Program-made: the position numbers and the translations under genes
Assembly: GCA_032622095.1 (NCBI GenBank)
Contig: CP136069.1
Coordinates: forward strand, 103,448,278 to 103,512,277
From: Siphonodentalium dalli
Taxonomy: Eukaryota > Mollusca > Scaphopoda > Gadilida > Siphonodentaliidae
Direction: 5' to 3'
DNA length: 64,000 nt
Shown: positions 1-10,789 of the stretch, piece by piece
Layout of the letters: each line of letters begins with the position of its first letter
Position numbering within the stretch: position 1 is the stretch's first letter
Notes under the pieces: generated by a model
The model's input: only the letters and a program-made list of their open reading frames with translations
What the model was told of the DNA's origin: nothing
The model's database searches: none

Positions 1-2208
1 GACACATGGTTAAACCTCTCGCCTGTTTCTTTTATGACAAAGTTACCATTCTTAAATTCTGCATGAACTGTAGGAAAGTTGGAATCCAGGTTCTCCATCT
101 CATGCAGATATACAATTCCCCATCTTGTGTAGTTCACATGGTCATATACAGCCATCAGCGGCAGCATTCTCCTAAACATATCTAGATGTTGATTCCATTG
201 CCCTTCTCTCTCAGCTCGAATAAAGCACAATAAAATTTGAACAAAATTGATGTACTGCAACCAGTATTGAAATGTGCTGTTCTCGGAATTTAATTCACAG
301 AATAAATCAAGCTTGTTAGATAATTTCCCCATCTTCATCATCATTGTTTCCGATACCTGTCTACAGCTGTCCATGTCCTTCCTTACCTCAAAATATGTAG
401 ATAACTTCTTTCCCTCATAATCCAAGACATCAAATCTTGTATCCTCATGCTCCCGAAGCCAGCTCTGATATTCCTGGAACAATATTCTGTACATCGCCTC
501 GAACATTAGCTTGTGTGCACGAACAGACCTGTTCCACAACTTCCCCTTCATTATCTTGTCAGATGTACATTCACTATATATCACAGAGTCTATCCATATG
601 TCAGTCAAGCCAGAAAAAGCAAAATGTTGCCCAATTACTCGAAGGAAATTTAAAGCTATATGAAAACTTCCCATCCTGATAACGACATTTGAGAATTTTT
701 CTGGCAACAACCAAACAATTTCCTTTGCCTTGCAATAAAGTGCCTGGTCAAATGTAATAACAGTATTTGGTTGTGAGAAATATTTAGAAATATGGCAGCA
801 TCGTAGAAGAACGGTAAGAATTGTGTCCATATCATTGGTTGGGGCAGGTATGATTGGTAAGTACCCGATAACTGATTTCTCTGATTGTACAGTGGACATT
901 TTCTGGTTGTAGCCTGTCCAAGAAGGAACATACTGTTGATCACCATGATTCCGTGATATTAAGTAGACTAAATCCTTGTATTTGCTTTCTGATTGCAGGT
1001 CATCATTTGGTTTAACATCAATCCTGCCAAGCCCTTGTGGTGAAACATGGCCTGAAACATTTACAGACTCGACACTATTAAATGCTGGTGGGACAGATTT
1101 AAGAACTTTATCCCGTTGTATTCTATGAATTTCTATCACTCCGCTGTATTTTGCATGAAGCAGTGCTGTCATCCGGTTTGTCTACGGCTCTCTGAAAAGC
1201 TGCCACTTGTGTAACATGGAAGGTTCCTTTTCCATCTAGAGTCTCCTCAATGATGTTCAGGTTATCTGCAGCAAATTTAATAAATTGACCTTTCTGTAAA
1301 TTGTTGGGAATGAAAGTTGAATTGTTTAAATGGAATCTCTCTATCTGAGCATTTGCTTCCGTTGCGTCAATTCACTGAACAGTTTCATAAGAAATGCTAT
1401 GACCACCAGCATGTAGAAAGTTAACAAGAAACCTTGACCTAGATATATGGTGAACAACTACAGCTATATGCTTTGGAGTATTCCGATTACCATGGAACTT
1501 AGCATATACAATATCTTGGCCAAGATTTAGAATATTTTGATGAGTATCAGACTTCTTCTTGCGACTAAGAGTCAACTCATCTTGATTTGGATCCAGGATT
1601 AAGCTAAGAAGAGTATACAAGCTATCAAGAATACAGTCCTCAGCTGCCTTTGTAGAAATAGAGTAACCTATGTTTTTTGACGATTTCATATCGGAGTGAA
1701 CTCTCAATGCTACATGGTAGAATTCTTTCATAATACTAGTATCACTATCTTGATCCACTGATGCATCAGATTGAAAATTACATAGAAGTTCATTGTCTGT
1801 TGATTCAAACAAATTGTTCAGCTCCTCGATACTATTATCGTTTGTGCATGAAGAAAACACCAAGCTTGGGACTGTCTTATTTCTCTGTCTGCGAAATATA
1901 ATTTCCGGTCCATAGTGTGCTTGGAGTTTGAGTTTCAGTGTACTTGAGCGAATATTGTTGGCACTTGTTGGACAATTCTTAGATATGAGCTCTTCATATT
2001 TTTGTACGACTGCATCCATTTGAAACACATGTCCTTGCTGAAAGCCTATATCGACCAGACTGATGAGATTATTCAAGGCAGAAGTTTCCAAAGCCATCAC
2101 TGATTCATTTTCTTCTGTGGATAATAGAGTACTATATATTATCTGTCGGTTACTTATTTTTCCATGACATCCATCCAGATGAATAATGGACTTTTTCAAT
2201 GTATACAT
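1..2208 (-). pseudogene. Interrupted gene of an uncharacterised multi-copy invertebrate protein family, partial at left edge
   Basis: On the minus strand an open frame starts at an ATG at 2208 and gives 278 residues to a TGA at 1372-1374. The same frame continues straight on (IDATEANAQIERFH, then ETLDGKGTFHVTQVAAFQR), so the TGA looks like a CGA-to-TGA nonsense change. Near 1170-1186 the frame shifts; after that about 385 codons stay open to base 1 (for example KYSGVIEIHRIQRDKV, YWLQYINFVQILLCFIRAER). From memory the order HLDGCHG, NLGQDIVYAKFHGNRNTPKH, LDGKGTFH, FIRAEREGQW resembles a multi-copy family of unnamed proteins in molluscs and cnidarians, often mobile-element associated. No known catalytic domain is recognised. 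With a stop and a frameshift this copy is probably dead, unless the defects are assembly errors. The C-terminus lies outside the window. Confidence 0.7.
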
Positions 2209-3240
2209 TATAACTGAATGGTGGAGTCCACTTATTTAATAATTGAAATGTTGAACAAAAACAAACTTTATTTCTGGATTTATTCAATATTATTCAATAA
2301 TCTGAGCTGTTTCAAATAATAGTACTGGATTTGAATTTTGTGATATACGTCTGAAAACTGTTCGCTGTTAGTGACTGACAGAGAATTATGAAGACACAAT
2401 TACCACCATGTCCAAAAAAAATAAAAATTATTCAAGCATTTTTATTTTTATTTTTTCTCTCCAACCGACCCTACCAAAACAATGTTAAAAAAAATCCGTA
2501 AAGCAGAAAAATAAAAAAGTTGGCCTTATCTGACAAACCAAAGGCTAATAGTATTTTTTATGGAATACATGTTGCTTTATAATATGTCCTGCAGACAAAA
2601 ATACATAATTTTAAAGGAATATACAGTAGAAAATGACTAAAAAATGACAATTTTTCCTATTAAAATGTCTGAAAATGACATTAATGTTTAAAAATATATA
2701 ATTTTACAGCTCAATACATATTAGTACATCTTTACTTCTATCTATTTAGAAGAAATCAGCTAAAAAATCTCATCTTTAAAAAGTGTTGTCAATGGATAGA
2801 GACCAATTATGTATTTTTAGATTTTTTTTCTATGGACGACAGAGTTATGCCCCTTGTATGGCCCCGCAAACATGTACGGGTTGACTACCGGGCGTGGAGT
2901 GACCCTGAGGTGTCCCTTTATACATTAGAAAAGGTTTCAGTTATATACATTCATATGTCGACAAAAATGATTTCTAGAGTTTTTTGTGGTTTTGGCCTCT
3001 GTACTATTACTCATGTGCACAGGGATATCATCAGAATCGAATCGACGCAATGAAATTCTTTTCCATTTTGTTTATTCATACATTTCATCAACGAAACGCT
3101 TTAATTAGGCCCCCTCCGCTAACAAATATAGGCGAGATCCTCCTTTGCGTTGCAAATGTTGACTACCTCAGATGACATTTCAAAAGCAGGATAGGACTGA
3201 CAGCAATCACAACCACACCATACATCATCCTGTATATATG
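2209..3240. other. AT-rich non-coding DNA
   Basis: I see no convincing coding sequence here. The stretch is AT-rich with poly-A/T runs around 2410-2540. It lies upstream of the minus-strand gene start at 2208 and could hold its promoter, but no clear TATA or initiator can be singled out. Confidence 0.4.
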
Positions 3241-3371
3241 TTATGTTCGTCATCTACGTTGTATTTGTTAAAATGTTAATGGGAGAGGGGCGGATTTAAG
3301 TTGTTAAAACTTGTGCCTCGATCCCTCTTGTAATATTATATTACAATAAAATATGTTTAAAAAAAAAAAAA
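3240..3371 (+). other. Polyadenylated 3' end of a retrotransposed sequence
   Basis: An AATAAA at 3345-3350 is followed about 9 bases later by a 13-base A-run at 3359-3371, after which LINE-derived sequence begins abruptly. This is the structure of a retrocopied 3' end (LINE or processed transcript). The body upstream is not recognised. Confidence 0.5.
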
Positions 3372-3375
3372 TCAC

Positions 3376-4190
3376 GGTTCATGGAATGCACACATTAACG
3401 ATATTACCAATAGTGTATGGAAAAGGGTTAACCAATTAAGAAGGTTCAAATATCCACTTGATAGGATAACTCTCCAAAAAATCTACTTTGCATGCATAAG
3501 ACCACTCATAGAATATGCCTCACCCGTATAGGACAACTGATCAGAAACAGAGAGTGAACTGATATATACTAGAGAAAATACAGTACGAAGTAGCCAGAAT
3601 AATAACTGGTGGGACTAAAAGCACAACTGTCCTTAATATATTATATGAATTAGGTTGGGAAAAATTATTCGAATGAAGAATAAAAGCAAAACTTCCCCAA
3701 TTTTATAAAATGTTCTACCGCCAAGCACCACCTGTACTTTCCAACACAGTTAACCGTCAGCACATTGGAGCAGACAGGAATGAATTCAGAAGAATTGACT
3801 TGAGACCCCCATTTTCTGAAACGTCATCGTATACCAACTCATTCTTACCCGCAACTACACGGGAATGGAATCCACTCCCTGACGAAAAACTCAGATACTT
3901 TGGAAATTTTTAAGTATAAACTGAACTCTGACTTACGACTGAAGTAGGCGAAGGTACGACATTATTACTACTCCAAAAACCGTAAAGCTCATATAATTCA
4001 CACACAACTACGTCTCAAATGTAGCAATCTTAATGATGATCTCTACCAGAATCGCCTACTTCAGACGAACAAGTGCACATGTGGACTAATCGAAACCGCT
4101 GACCACTTCTTGCTGTACTGTCCCAAATACTTGCGCATTAGAAACGAAACCTTCTCTGTTTTAAATCGCAGTCTCTGGAGACCAGGGCCC
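3376..4190 (+). pseudogene. LINE reverse transcriptase C-terminal part, degraded
   Basis: The translation begins WNAHINDITNSVWKRVNQLR and runs through KIYFACIRPLIEYASPV, the usual thumb-side block of CR1/Jockey-like polymerases. It is broken by stops where VWDN would be expected. After frame changes, residues of the type ELGWEKLFE and FLPATTREWNPLPDE follow. Near 4075-4130 a C-x-C ... H-x4-C knuckle (CTCGLIETADHFLLYC) marks the LINE C-terminus. The catalytic palm (YADD) lies upstream and is missing, so no polymerase activity is possible from this copy. Confidence 0.75.
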
Positions 4191-4873
4191 TGTTTCATGA
4201 AGGCACCTTATGACATAGTTGGGACTTAAGATGGTCATAAGTTCAAACTTCAGTCATAAGTGCGTTTCACGAACATAGTCTTAACCTAAGATGGTCTTAA
4301 CTTTGGTCTTAACTTTAAGACTGGTGTGAGGTGTCATAAGATAATCTTAAAGTTAAGACCTACGTTGTGATCCGCAGTTGGTCCGAAATGTGGATGGGAT
4401 CTAGTTCATGTATATATTATTATAACCACATTTAACTGAATATCACCTTGCTAGCACGGAGGGGTGTTTCAGAAATGGTAGTAATTAATAACCAACTGGT
4501 AAGCTATAGCAGTGACGTGGCCAGTGATTGCAAGATTGGCGGGGTGTCCGCTACTAACTGTAAACCGCCAAGACCGGACTATATATTCATTTCTAATTGC
4601 TGTAACAAAACATATATTTACACAGAGTTGAACATCATTTGCGATTCAAATCACCCAATCGCACTGTAGACAATAATCATGTTGAGACAATTAGTCCGAA
4701 CATTTTCACATCGAGGATAATAGTAAATGATTTATACTCAGTTTTTTTTATAAATGCTTATGTCAGCTATTATTATTATTATTATTATTTACTTGCCTTT
4801 CTATATTATTATGTTATAATTTGATTGTAAAATGTATTGTATATGTACCCCGTATATATATCGGCAAGATAAT

Positions 4874-5591
4874 AATATAACAATAACATGATTTTTGAGG
4901 GCGTTATGGTTTATTAACGGCCCGGCTGGAATGATTAACAGCCCAAGGGCCTATTAGCGGCCCGAGACGAAGTCGAGGGACGCTAATAGGCCCGAGGGCT
5001 GTTAATCATTCCAGAGGGCCGTTAATAAACCATAATGGCCGATGAAATCATGTTATTACTATTATTACCACAGTTTTGGACATTTGACCCATTTGAGGAT
5101 TTAGTGGAATAATGAAGTAGATTAAGAGAGAAATATTTTCAAGAACATTTAAATTTGATACCATTTGACTTGTCAGCTGACACGGACTGACGGAGTCTCG
5201 AAAAATAGGACAGGGGAAAACCCAGTGCTCATTGGAGACGAGTAACAACCAATGAGAGGTTGACAGCTAAAATTATCAATGCATACTTACGCTTGATACA
5301 ATAATTCAATCATATAGCGTGAATTCCAATCATAAAACCATTATAGTGTCGAGGAAATCGGATACATCTTCCCATTATTTTCTTGAAATAACCACGCCAG
5401 ATCGGAAGTTGAAGGGACGTAACTCTCGCGATAATAAACGAGATATATAGTTTCCGGGCGGCGGGCCGATATTGAACTAGGCTTCTCATTATCGGCCCGC
5501 GGCCTGCTGTTCTGGTAACAATACGCTATTTGGAACGCCCCGAAAAACATTATCAATGGCCTAGAGAACGCCCTATAAAGTGGTAATAATA
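4874..5591. mobile_element. 718-bp foldback element, copy 1
   Basis: The left 190 bases form a long imperfect hairpin: 4879-4966 pairs with 4975-5062 around an ACGAAGTC loop. A second hairpin (GCGGGCCGATA ... TATCGGCCCGC type) lies near 5458-5503. The outer ends are similar inverted sequences (left GAGGGCGTT, right AACGCCCTATAAAGTGG). A second copy at 59587-60298 is nearly identical. A minus-strand frame of 66-71 codons is conserved in both copies, but only as expected from their similarity. The element looks like a non-autonomous cut-and-paste unit. Confidence 0.75.
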
Positions 5592-5728
5592 CATAATATG
5601 TGTTATTTTATTATTATTATGGATACTATCATACTCAATTAACTATGAAATAAAAAAATATATATCATGTATATAGTATACGGACCGCGCGAGCACACCG
5701 GGATCCGCGAAAGAACATATAATATCAC

Positions 5729-5842
5729 TGTGAACCGACCCACAGACCCCTGGGGGAATTACTAAAATACCAATATAGACTATACCAGTGGTATAGTCTA
5801 TATTTGTATTTTAGTAATTTTCCCCAGGGCCCTCGGTTCACT
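5729..5842. repeat. 110-bp near-perfect hairpin
   Basis: The centre is GACTATACCAGTGGTATAGTC. The arms extend outward through TTACTAAAATA / TATTTTAGTAA, CCCCAGGG / CCCTGGGG and GTGAACCGA / TCGGTTCAC. It is within the 2.6-kb TIR element and may be its internal foldback or a small MITE. Confidence 0.8.
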
Positions 5843-6106
5843 TGTTGTTCATTATAAACGCTCTTTATTAGAAGTCGTTGATTTGGTTTTTATTAAAACA
5901 TATATGCAGAATGTCGATCAACGTAACGTACTTTCGCAGTTCATACGCAGTTTGTTAATTATAACAGGCGTTTAGCATATTTTTCAACAGAACCAGAGCA
6001 TATGGCATTAATATCATTTATATATGGCTTCTACAATTATGTCTCAGATTGGAAATAAGTCTATTTGGAGCACGATATGAAGTCCTATTCATATTATAAC
6101 AATATA

Positions 6107-6164
6107 AATAAAGAGCGTTTTGTGTTAGTATTCCGTTAATGTTGGCAATCAATAAAGAGCGTTT
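6107..6164 (+). repeat. Paired AATAAAGAGCGTTT motif (44-bp spacing)
   Basis: AATAAAGAGCGTTT occurs exactly at 6107-6120 and again at 6151-6164, a direct repeat 44 bp apart. A single inverted copy lies at about 5857-5873. The same pair recurs in the satellite element (20555-20610) and in seven Helitron copies (49453-54623). The function is unknown; a transcription-factor or promoter element is an inference. Confidence 0.6.
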
Positions 6165-7400
6165 AGCTCAGTGCTTCCATTGTCGTGTATTGTATGTGTA
6201 TGTCGTCGTGGTGACATATTCGGTTTCCTGGTAGTATAGATACTTCAAAGGCGTATAATGTATTAGAACCTAATATCAGCATTGAAAGGAGCGAACATAT
6301 GTCGCGCGTCGCCTTAATGGCATATGGGTGAAGGTTCACATTCTGAGTTACGATGTATAAGTCCCTTTAATAACTGATATAAAATATTTGAGCTCGTTAC
6401 GTTTGTATAAAATAGGCATTGGAAGCATGCAGCTATGTGTTGATGGGGTCTGACGCGAAAACACAGTTAAAAAGCGCGCTCGTGCAGTTAAGTATGCACC
6501 AGTCATTATACTGATTATCGCCCTTGCATTAAAATATCATAATTATTCTTAGACACGCCCTAGTATCTGTCACCAGACACTGTACCTAGGTATATAACAT
6601 ACACAGAACCAACATTTTCTGTGCATAGCTGTAATAAATTGTCGAGAGCCAGTCTAAAAGCGCGCGAACTTAAATTACTACTTAAGTAGGACTTAATCTT
6701 GTTTTGTGAAATGCGTTAATTCATAAGATCCACCTTATATCTTAGATTAAGTCCATCTTAAGATAATCTTATGACATTGCTTCATGAAACAGGCCCCTGA
6801 CATTCTATTGAAAGGATCCACTTCGTACCCGATAAGCCTTAATCGTACCATATTCGAAGCAACTCAGTCATTATACTTTCTACAAATAGATTCAAATAAA
6901 CTCATTATCAAAAGTTAACTAACATTTAAAGTTATACTCTCGATATGCTAATTGAATGAATTGAATCATGGTGCATGCAGCCTGAGAAAAATAGCTGTGT
7001 TCATATATGCATAACGATCAAGTGACTCCTCTCGACTGGCAACTCGTTTGGCTAATCCATATAAGTAATAGTTAAATGAATCAAACGTTAATTTCAAATT
7101 TATAAATTATACTTATATATACAGAGCGGTGAACATCTCATTAAAAACATTTGTCTATATGTCTTGTTTCCCTTTTCATTCCCTAAATTCGATGTTTACT
7201 TAATCATCTATGCCTCCGTTTTTCACTTCATATATTTTGTCTCCTACCTCGCGATCTCCAATTCTATCTTTCCACTACCCATATACTGTTCTTTTCTGCC
7301 TGGCGCTTAATGTCAAATCCTCTTCTCTCTCAACTTACCATACCTACACATATATCTTGTAAATTGTTGTATAAACTTGGGATACAAAATAAATAATGTT

Positions 7401-8247
7401 TACACCAGAAAGAAAGTTATTCGATTATATGATGTACACCATAAAGATGCTCTATGTATTCCTGGCAACACTTAATTCTGTATAAACAAAAATTCTATAG
7501 AACTCCCTTTTAAGGCACATTTCAACCTTTAAAGTGATGGGTATCACTCGGCTGGGTGACTGAACGGGAATACATAATAACATAATTATTTTCATAAATG
7601 TTGTACCCAAATCAACAGTACGAAATGTCATTCTTAAATAGGAATGTTATGCAGCGACTACATTTGGCAGAATCATTGCCGTTCGATTATCGGATAAATT
7701 CGCTCCGAATTAAGGAGTACATATTTACATTTGAGCAGTTCATCACGTCGTTGTATTTTCTAAAATGTTAGGATCAGCGTGGCTGCAAGATTTGGTAATA
7801 TTACTTGAATGCTGCATCATTTCAGTTGGACAGGTTCCTGTGTATTCGCGTATCAGTGTGGTTGACTTAAATACGAACACATCTAGTATGTCTTTAATTG
7901 GAGATGTCCTAGTCAAGAATGGAGGTCGGGGAAGGACACCAACATTTGTTCTAAATTGTTGCCGACTTCACCAACGTTATTTTATAGTCATATTGATATT
8001 CAAGATGTTTTGTATAATAGTGCAGTTTGAATATTCCTATACATGGCGCCGACCTAGACAGTGATTTTTAACTGACAGAAAAAATATTAAAAGTTTTGTT
8101 TGTTTTATATGACTCGTGGAAAAGAGGACAACCCTGCATTCTAGTTCTTCAATAATGCAAAAATCATGCGAGTTCTTCAATGAAACACAGTCACTTATAT
8201 TCATTTCTCAAATACCCCCTTAGATGTCACCTATACATGTATCTTAC
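7401..8247. other. Non-coding DNA downstream of the protease exon
   Basis: No exon was identified, although this should be intron of the minus-strand protease gene. A GDSGGP-type final exon was looked for on the minus strand and not seen. A 99-codon plus-strand frame at 7765-8064 has no recognisable family. Confidence 0.4.
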
Positions 8248-8422
8248 CGCTTCGTGTCTCTCCCCAGCCACTTATCCAACATTGTTCTTCGGCATCCAGG
8301 AAGTCGTTCTCGTCGGGAAGGCACGACAGCCTCACATAAGCTGCGTTAACGTCCATTTCTCGGTCCATTTTCATTAAAGCGATGTCATTTGGGAAATTGC
8401 TAGTTCGAATGTACGCAGGGTG
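8248..8422 (-). CDS. Internal exon of a trypsin-like (S1) serine protease
   Basis: On the minus strand a pyrimidine tract and CAG end at 8423, and a GTAAGAT donor begins at 8247. They bound a 175-bp exon (phase 0 in, phase 1 out). It encodes HPAYIRTSNFPNDIALMKMD and, further on, EEQCWISGWGETRSG. NDIAL holds the catalytic aspartate of the S1 triad, and C-W-I-S-G-W-G is the standard block 35-40 residues later. No stops interrupt it, so it looks like a live host exon of a secreted protease or protease domain. The His (TAAHC) and Ser (GDSGGP) exons are not found in the flanks, so they are either outside the window, separated by transposons, or lost. No substrate specificity can be inferred. Confidence 0.85.
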
Positions 8423-9033
8423 CTGAAAAAAAAAATTGAACAACTCAAAATGATTAAATTTCCCCGTGACATATTTCGCTGCATCTCAAGAATCCCGAGG
8501 CCGATTATTGGGAAATTTTACATACGCATCTGATACGACTGATGAAGTCAGATAATGTTGACCAGCGAATTACTTGCATACTTGAGTGAACACAATTTCA
8601 TGTGGATGAATTGCTATGTTCAAAACACAGGGACCTGTAATGCGCCCCGATCACCCACCCCCGCCCAAACTGCCATTATGCGCCGTTCCTATATATACGC
8701 GCCTGCTTTACGTTTTAGTGGTATGCAAGAGAAAAAATGTGAACGATAATTTAGCACAATTATCCGAGCAATGACGCCACGAGTGAATTGACGAAGGATT
8801 CCACTTTCAATTAATACCACAACCGTCCCTTCATATTCTATCGCGTCCAAAACCAGACTGATAGTACTCAGGCCAAGGCGTCTGATAACTGACCTATCCG
8901 AAAGTAGCGCCCACATATAGGCTACATGCATACTGTTTCTAAGCACCACAATCCATCTCAATCTCGCTACATATTCATTACTAAAATGGCTTCCGATGAG
9001 AACGGACCATGTTTCAAGTTCGTTTTTAATTGT
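8423..9033. other. Intron-like DNA upstream of the protease exon
   Basis: The stretch contains no recognisable exon. A 90-codon minus-strand frame at 8689-8961 lacks family features or convincing splice signals. Confidence 0.4.
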
Positions 9034-9370
9034 GCATTAAACAGGGGGGGGGTCGGAATTTTTTTCCAGACACGTATGTTAATTTTTTGCCGATGACTAC
9101 TTTTTGAACCCACCCACCCCCCCGACCCCAATTTTTTCTCTCCATTTCATAGAGTTTTTTTCAGCCATGTGTTGACAGCCACCCCCTTGTGGAACGCAAA
9201 ACACAAACATACAGAGAAAACCAGGACCAAACCTCCTACATTGAGATTCAGTGAATCTAGTAATGAACAGCAGGTCTGGTCTCTAGCAGTATATTCTTGA
9301 CTGCAGTTTTTGTTAAATATCATATTTCCACAGCTCTGGAGTCAATTTATTTTAAAGCTTAGTATATGAA

Positions 9371-9483
9371 TAGAGCATGGCTTGGAGTTGACTACGCGAA
9401 TGTAGGGCCAGTGGGAAGGCTCACGAACTACACCATTCCCACTGGACACTACATTCGCGTAGTCAACGACAAGATGTGCTCTA
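9371..9483. repeat. Long hairpin inside the hAT-like element
   Basis: GTTGACTACGCGAATGTAG at 9387-9405 is perfectly complementary to 9449-9467. Pairing continues inward (CCAGTGGGAA at 9408-9417 with 9436-9445) and outward imperfectly to 9371/9483. Confidence 0.85.
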
Positions 9484-9820
9484 ATCATTATATTATATCG
9501 AACATTTATAGACAAACTGACGTTCTAATATTATATACCAGCGAACATTTTATTGCTAAACTGAAGTCATTGTATTGTGTCCAGGTTGCATTCAATTTCC
9601 TTCTCGTCACAAAACCTATTAAGCAACTTTATTGCTATTGTGAATAGCATCTATGCCTGAGTGGGTAACCGGTCACTGACACAGCGTGCACGGTTAATCA
9701 TAATTAATAGTCACTGTTTTAGTGCCAAAATGTGTGTGGTAGTCCTTTTTAGAGACCTTTTTAGTTTTTGTGTTTTGTTACTTTGTTATGGAAATTTATA
9801 AAGATATTATGTCTATACAC

Positions 9821-9929
9821 CAGGTAGGTGATATAATTGCTCTACATCAGATAGGTGATTTTGCTTTACGCCAGATAGGTGATATTGTTTTACACCAGAT
9901 AGGTGACTGTATTATATCAGATAGGTTAA
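9821..9929 (+). repeat. Short tandem repeat, CAGATAGGTGAT-type
   Basis: CAGRTAGGTGAT-like cores begin at 9821, 9848, 9872, 9896 and 9918 (spacings 27, 24, 24, 22). Linkers are T-rich. It forms five imperfect units in the interior of the hAT-like element. Confidence 0.8.
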
Positions 9930-10563
9930 ATTGTTATATGCCACGTGCCACCCAGACTCATTAGACATTAATAAAACATGTTTATCGCACACATAGCAAT
10001 ACACTAGAGCACCAATGGGAAATCAAAGAAAGTTAATGTTACGATTGATTCCAATTGATTCAGATTGGTCAGGATTGGTTAGAAATTTTATAACGTTCAC
10101 AGTTTATCTTGTATGAATTCAGGAATCTTGTATGAGTTCAGAAAAGGTATTATTTGTATTATCCACTCACAAGTCTATGTATGGTACATGTTTTTTTCTT
10201 TATACATCAGTGTATACATCAGTGTTTAATGTCCATGTTTGGCCAGATTTGGCATTAAATTGATTTCATTAAATTTATCCTTATTTGATGTTAATTACAT
10301 AGAATACTGCATGGGCGATTCAGCTGCATTAAGAATACTTTCCCTTGTCCTAAAGAGGCACAAATCAACATCCAATGGCCCTAGCGTGTTTAGTGTTGCT
10401 GCAGTTCCTTATTATTGATTTCTTAGTGTTACAAACCAGTACAAACTAGTAAAAATCCAATAAAAGGTGTGAAGGAAAAAAAATAATTGTGTCACGGAAA
10501 AAATTGCTTTGGGCATATTTTGACACCCACCACCCGCAGCATACGTGTCGGAAAATCCCCCCT

Positions 10564-10789
10564 GCATTAAAACGCCATTTCGCATCGGAAGTCAATTAAA
10601 CTTGTTTTGTTTCTATATTTATATACAGTGTATTTGTTTATCAGTATGCATGATTTGTATGGCAGATCTTTATTCCAGCGACTCAATTTATTACTGTTCT
10701 TCATTGACCGAGTTAATTAATTTCTTAGTCTTTGTTCTGTGTCGACGTTTCGGATGCCTGCATATTCGTATGCTATCATGTCTATAAAA
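10564..10789. other. Short gap between the hAT-like element and the L1-Tx1-like LINE
   Basis: AT-rich sequence without recognisable coding content. It may be 5' sequence of the following LINE. Confidence 0.3.

Larger units (their letters stand above)
4188..6797. mobile_element. 2.6-kb non-autonomous TIR DNA transposon inserted in a LINE
   Basis: The left end reads GGCCCTGTTTCATGAAGG and the right end reads CTTCATGAAACAGGCC, so the termini are inverted. Inside both ends the subterminal region is full of TCTTAAG/CTTAAGA-type short inverted repeats (4220-4360 and 6660-6775). No transposase frame is seen. The host LINE frame is continuous across the two flanks (RSLWRPG, then DILLKGS), which defines the insertion, but I could not fix a target-site duplication. 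It carries the 718-bp foldback element, the hairpin at 5729-5842 and the paired GAGCGTT motif at 6107-6164. The superfamily is undecided. Confidence 0.7.
3376..7400 (+). mobile_element. CR1/Jockey-like LINE, 3' portion, split by a TIR element
   Basis: Two plus-strand pieces (3376-4190 and 6798-7400) belong to one 5'-truncated LINE; a 2.6-kb DNA element lies between them. The first piece encodes the region after the reverse-transcriptase palm and a C-terminal zinc knuckle; the second gives the last ~40 residues and then a pyrimidine-rich 3' UTR ending near AAATAAATAATG at ~7388. Internal stops show it is inactive. The LINE frame resumes directly after the insertion. Confidence 0.7.
9042..10563. 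mobile_element. 1.5-kb non-autonomous hAT-like element
   Basis: The left end CAGGGGGGGGGTCGGAA... and the right end ...CATACGTGTCGGAAAATCCC-CCCT are inverted repeats. Both have ACACGTATG (left) / CATACGTGT (right) about 25-35 bases in. Directly repeated GCATTAAA flanks the element (9034-9041 and 10564-10571), an 8-bp target duplication. CAGGG termini with 8-bp duplications are typical of hAT. No transposase frame is visible. It carries a long hairpin (9371-9483) and a 22-27-bp tandem repeat (9821-9929). A shorter relative is at 18246-18793. Confidence 0.8.

Noticed and set aside
5048-5248. Minus-strand 66-codon frame conserved at 59761-59976
   Set aside because: Conserved only because the two 718-bp foldback copies are nearly identical; no codon-position bias seen.
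7765-8064. 99-codon plus-strand ORF as a gene
   Set aside because: No family resemblance and opposite to the protease exon; likely chance.
9821-9929. CRISPR-like spaced repeat
   Set aside because: Only 12-base cores with short T-rich linkers that are themselves similar; eukaryotic minisatellite inside a transposon.
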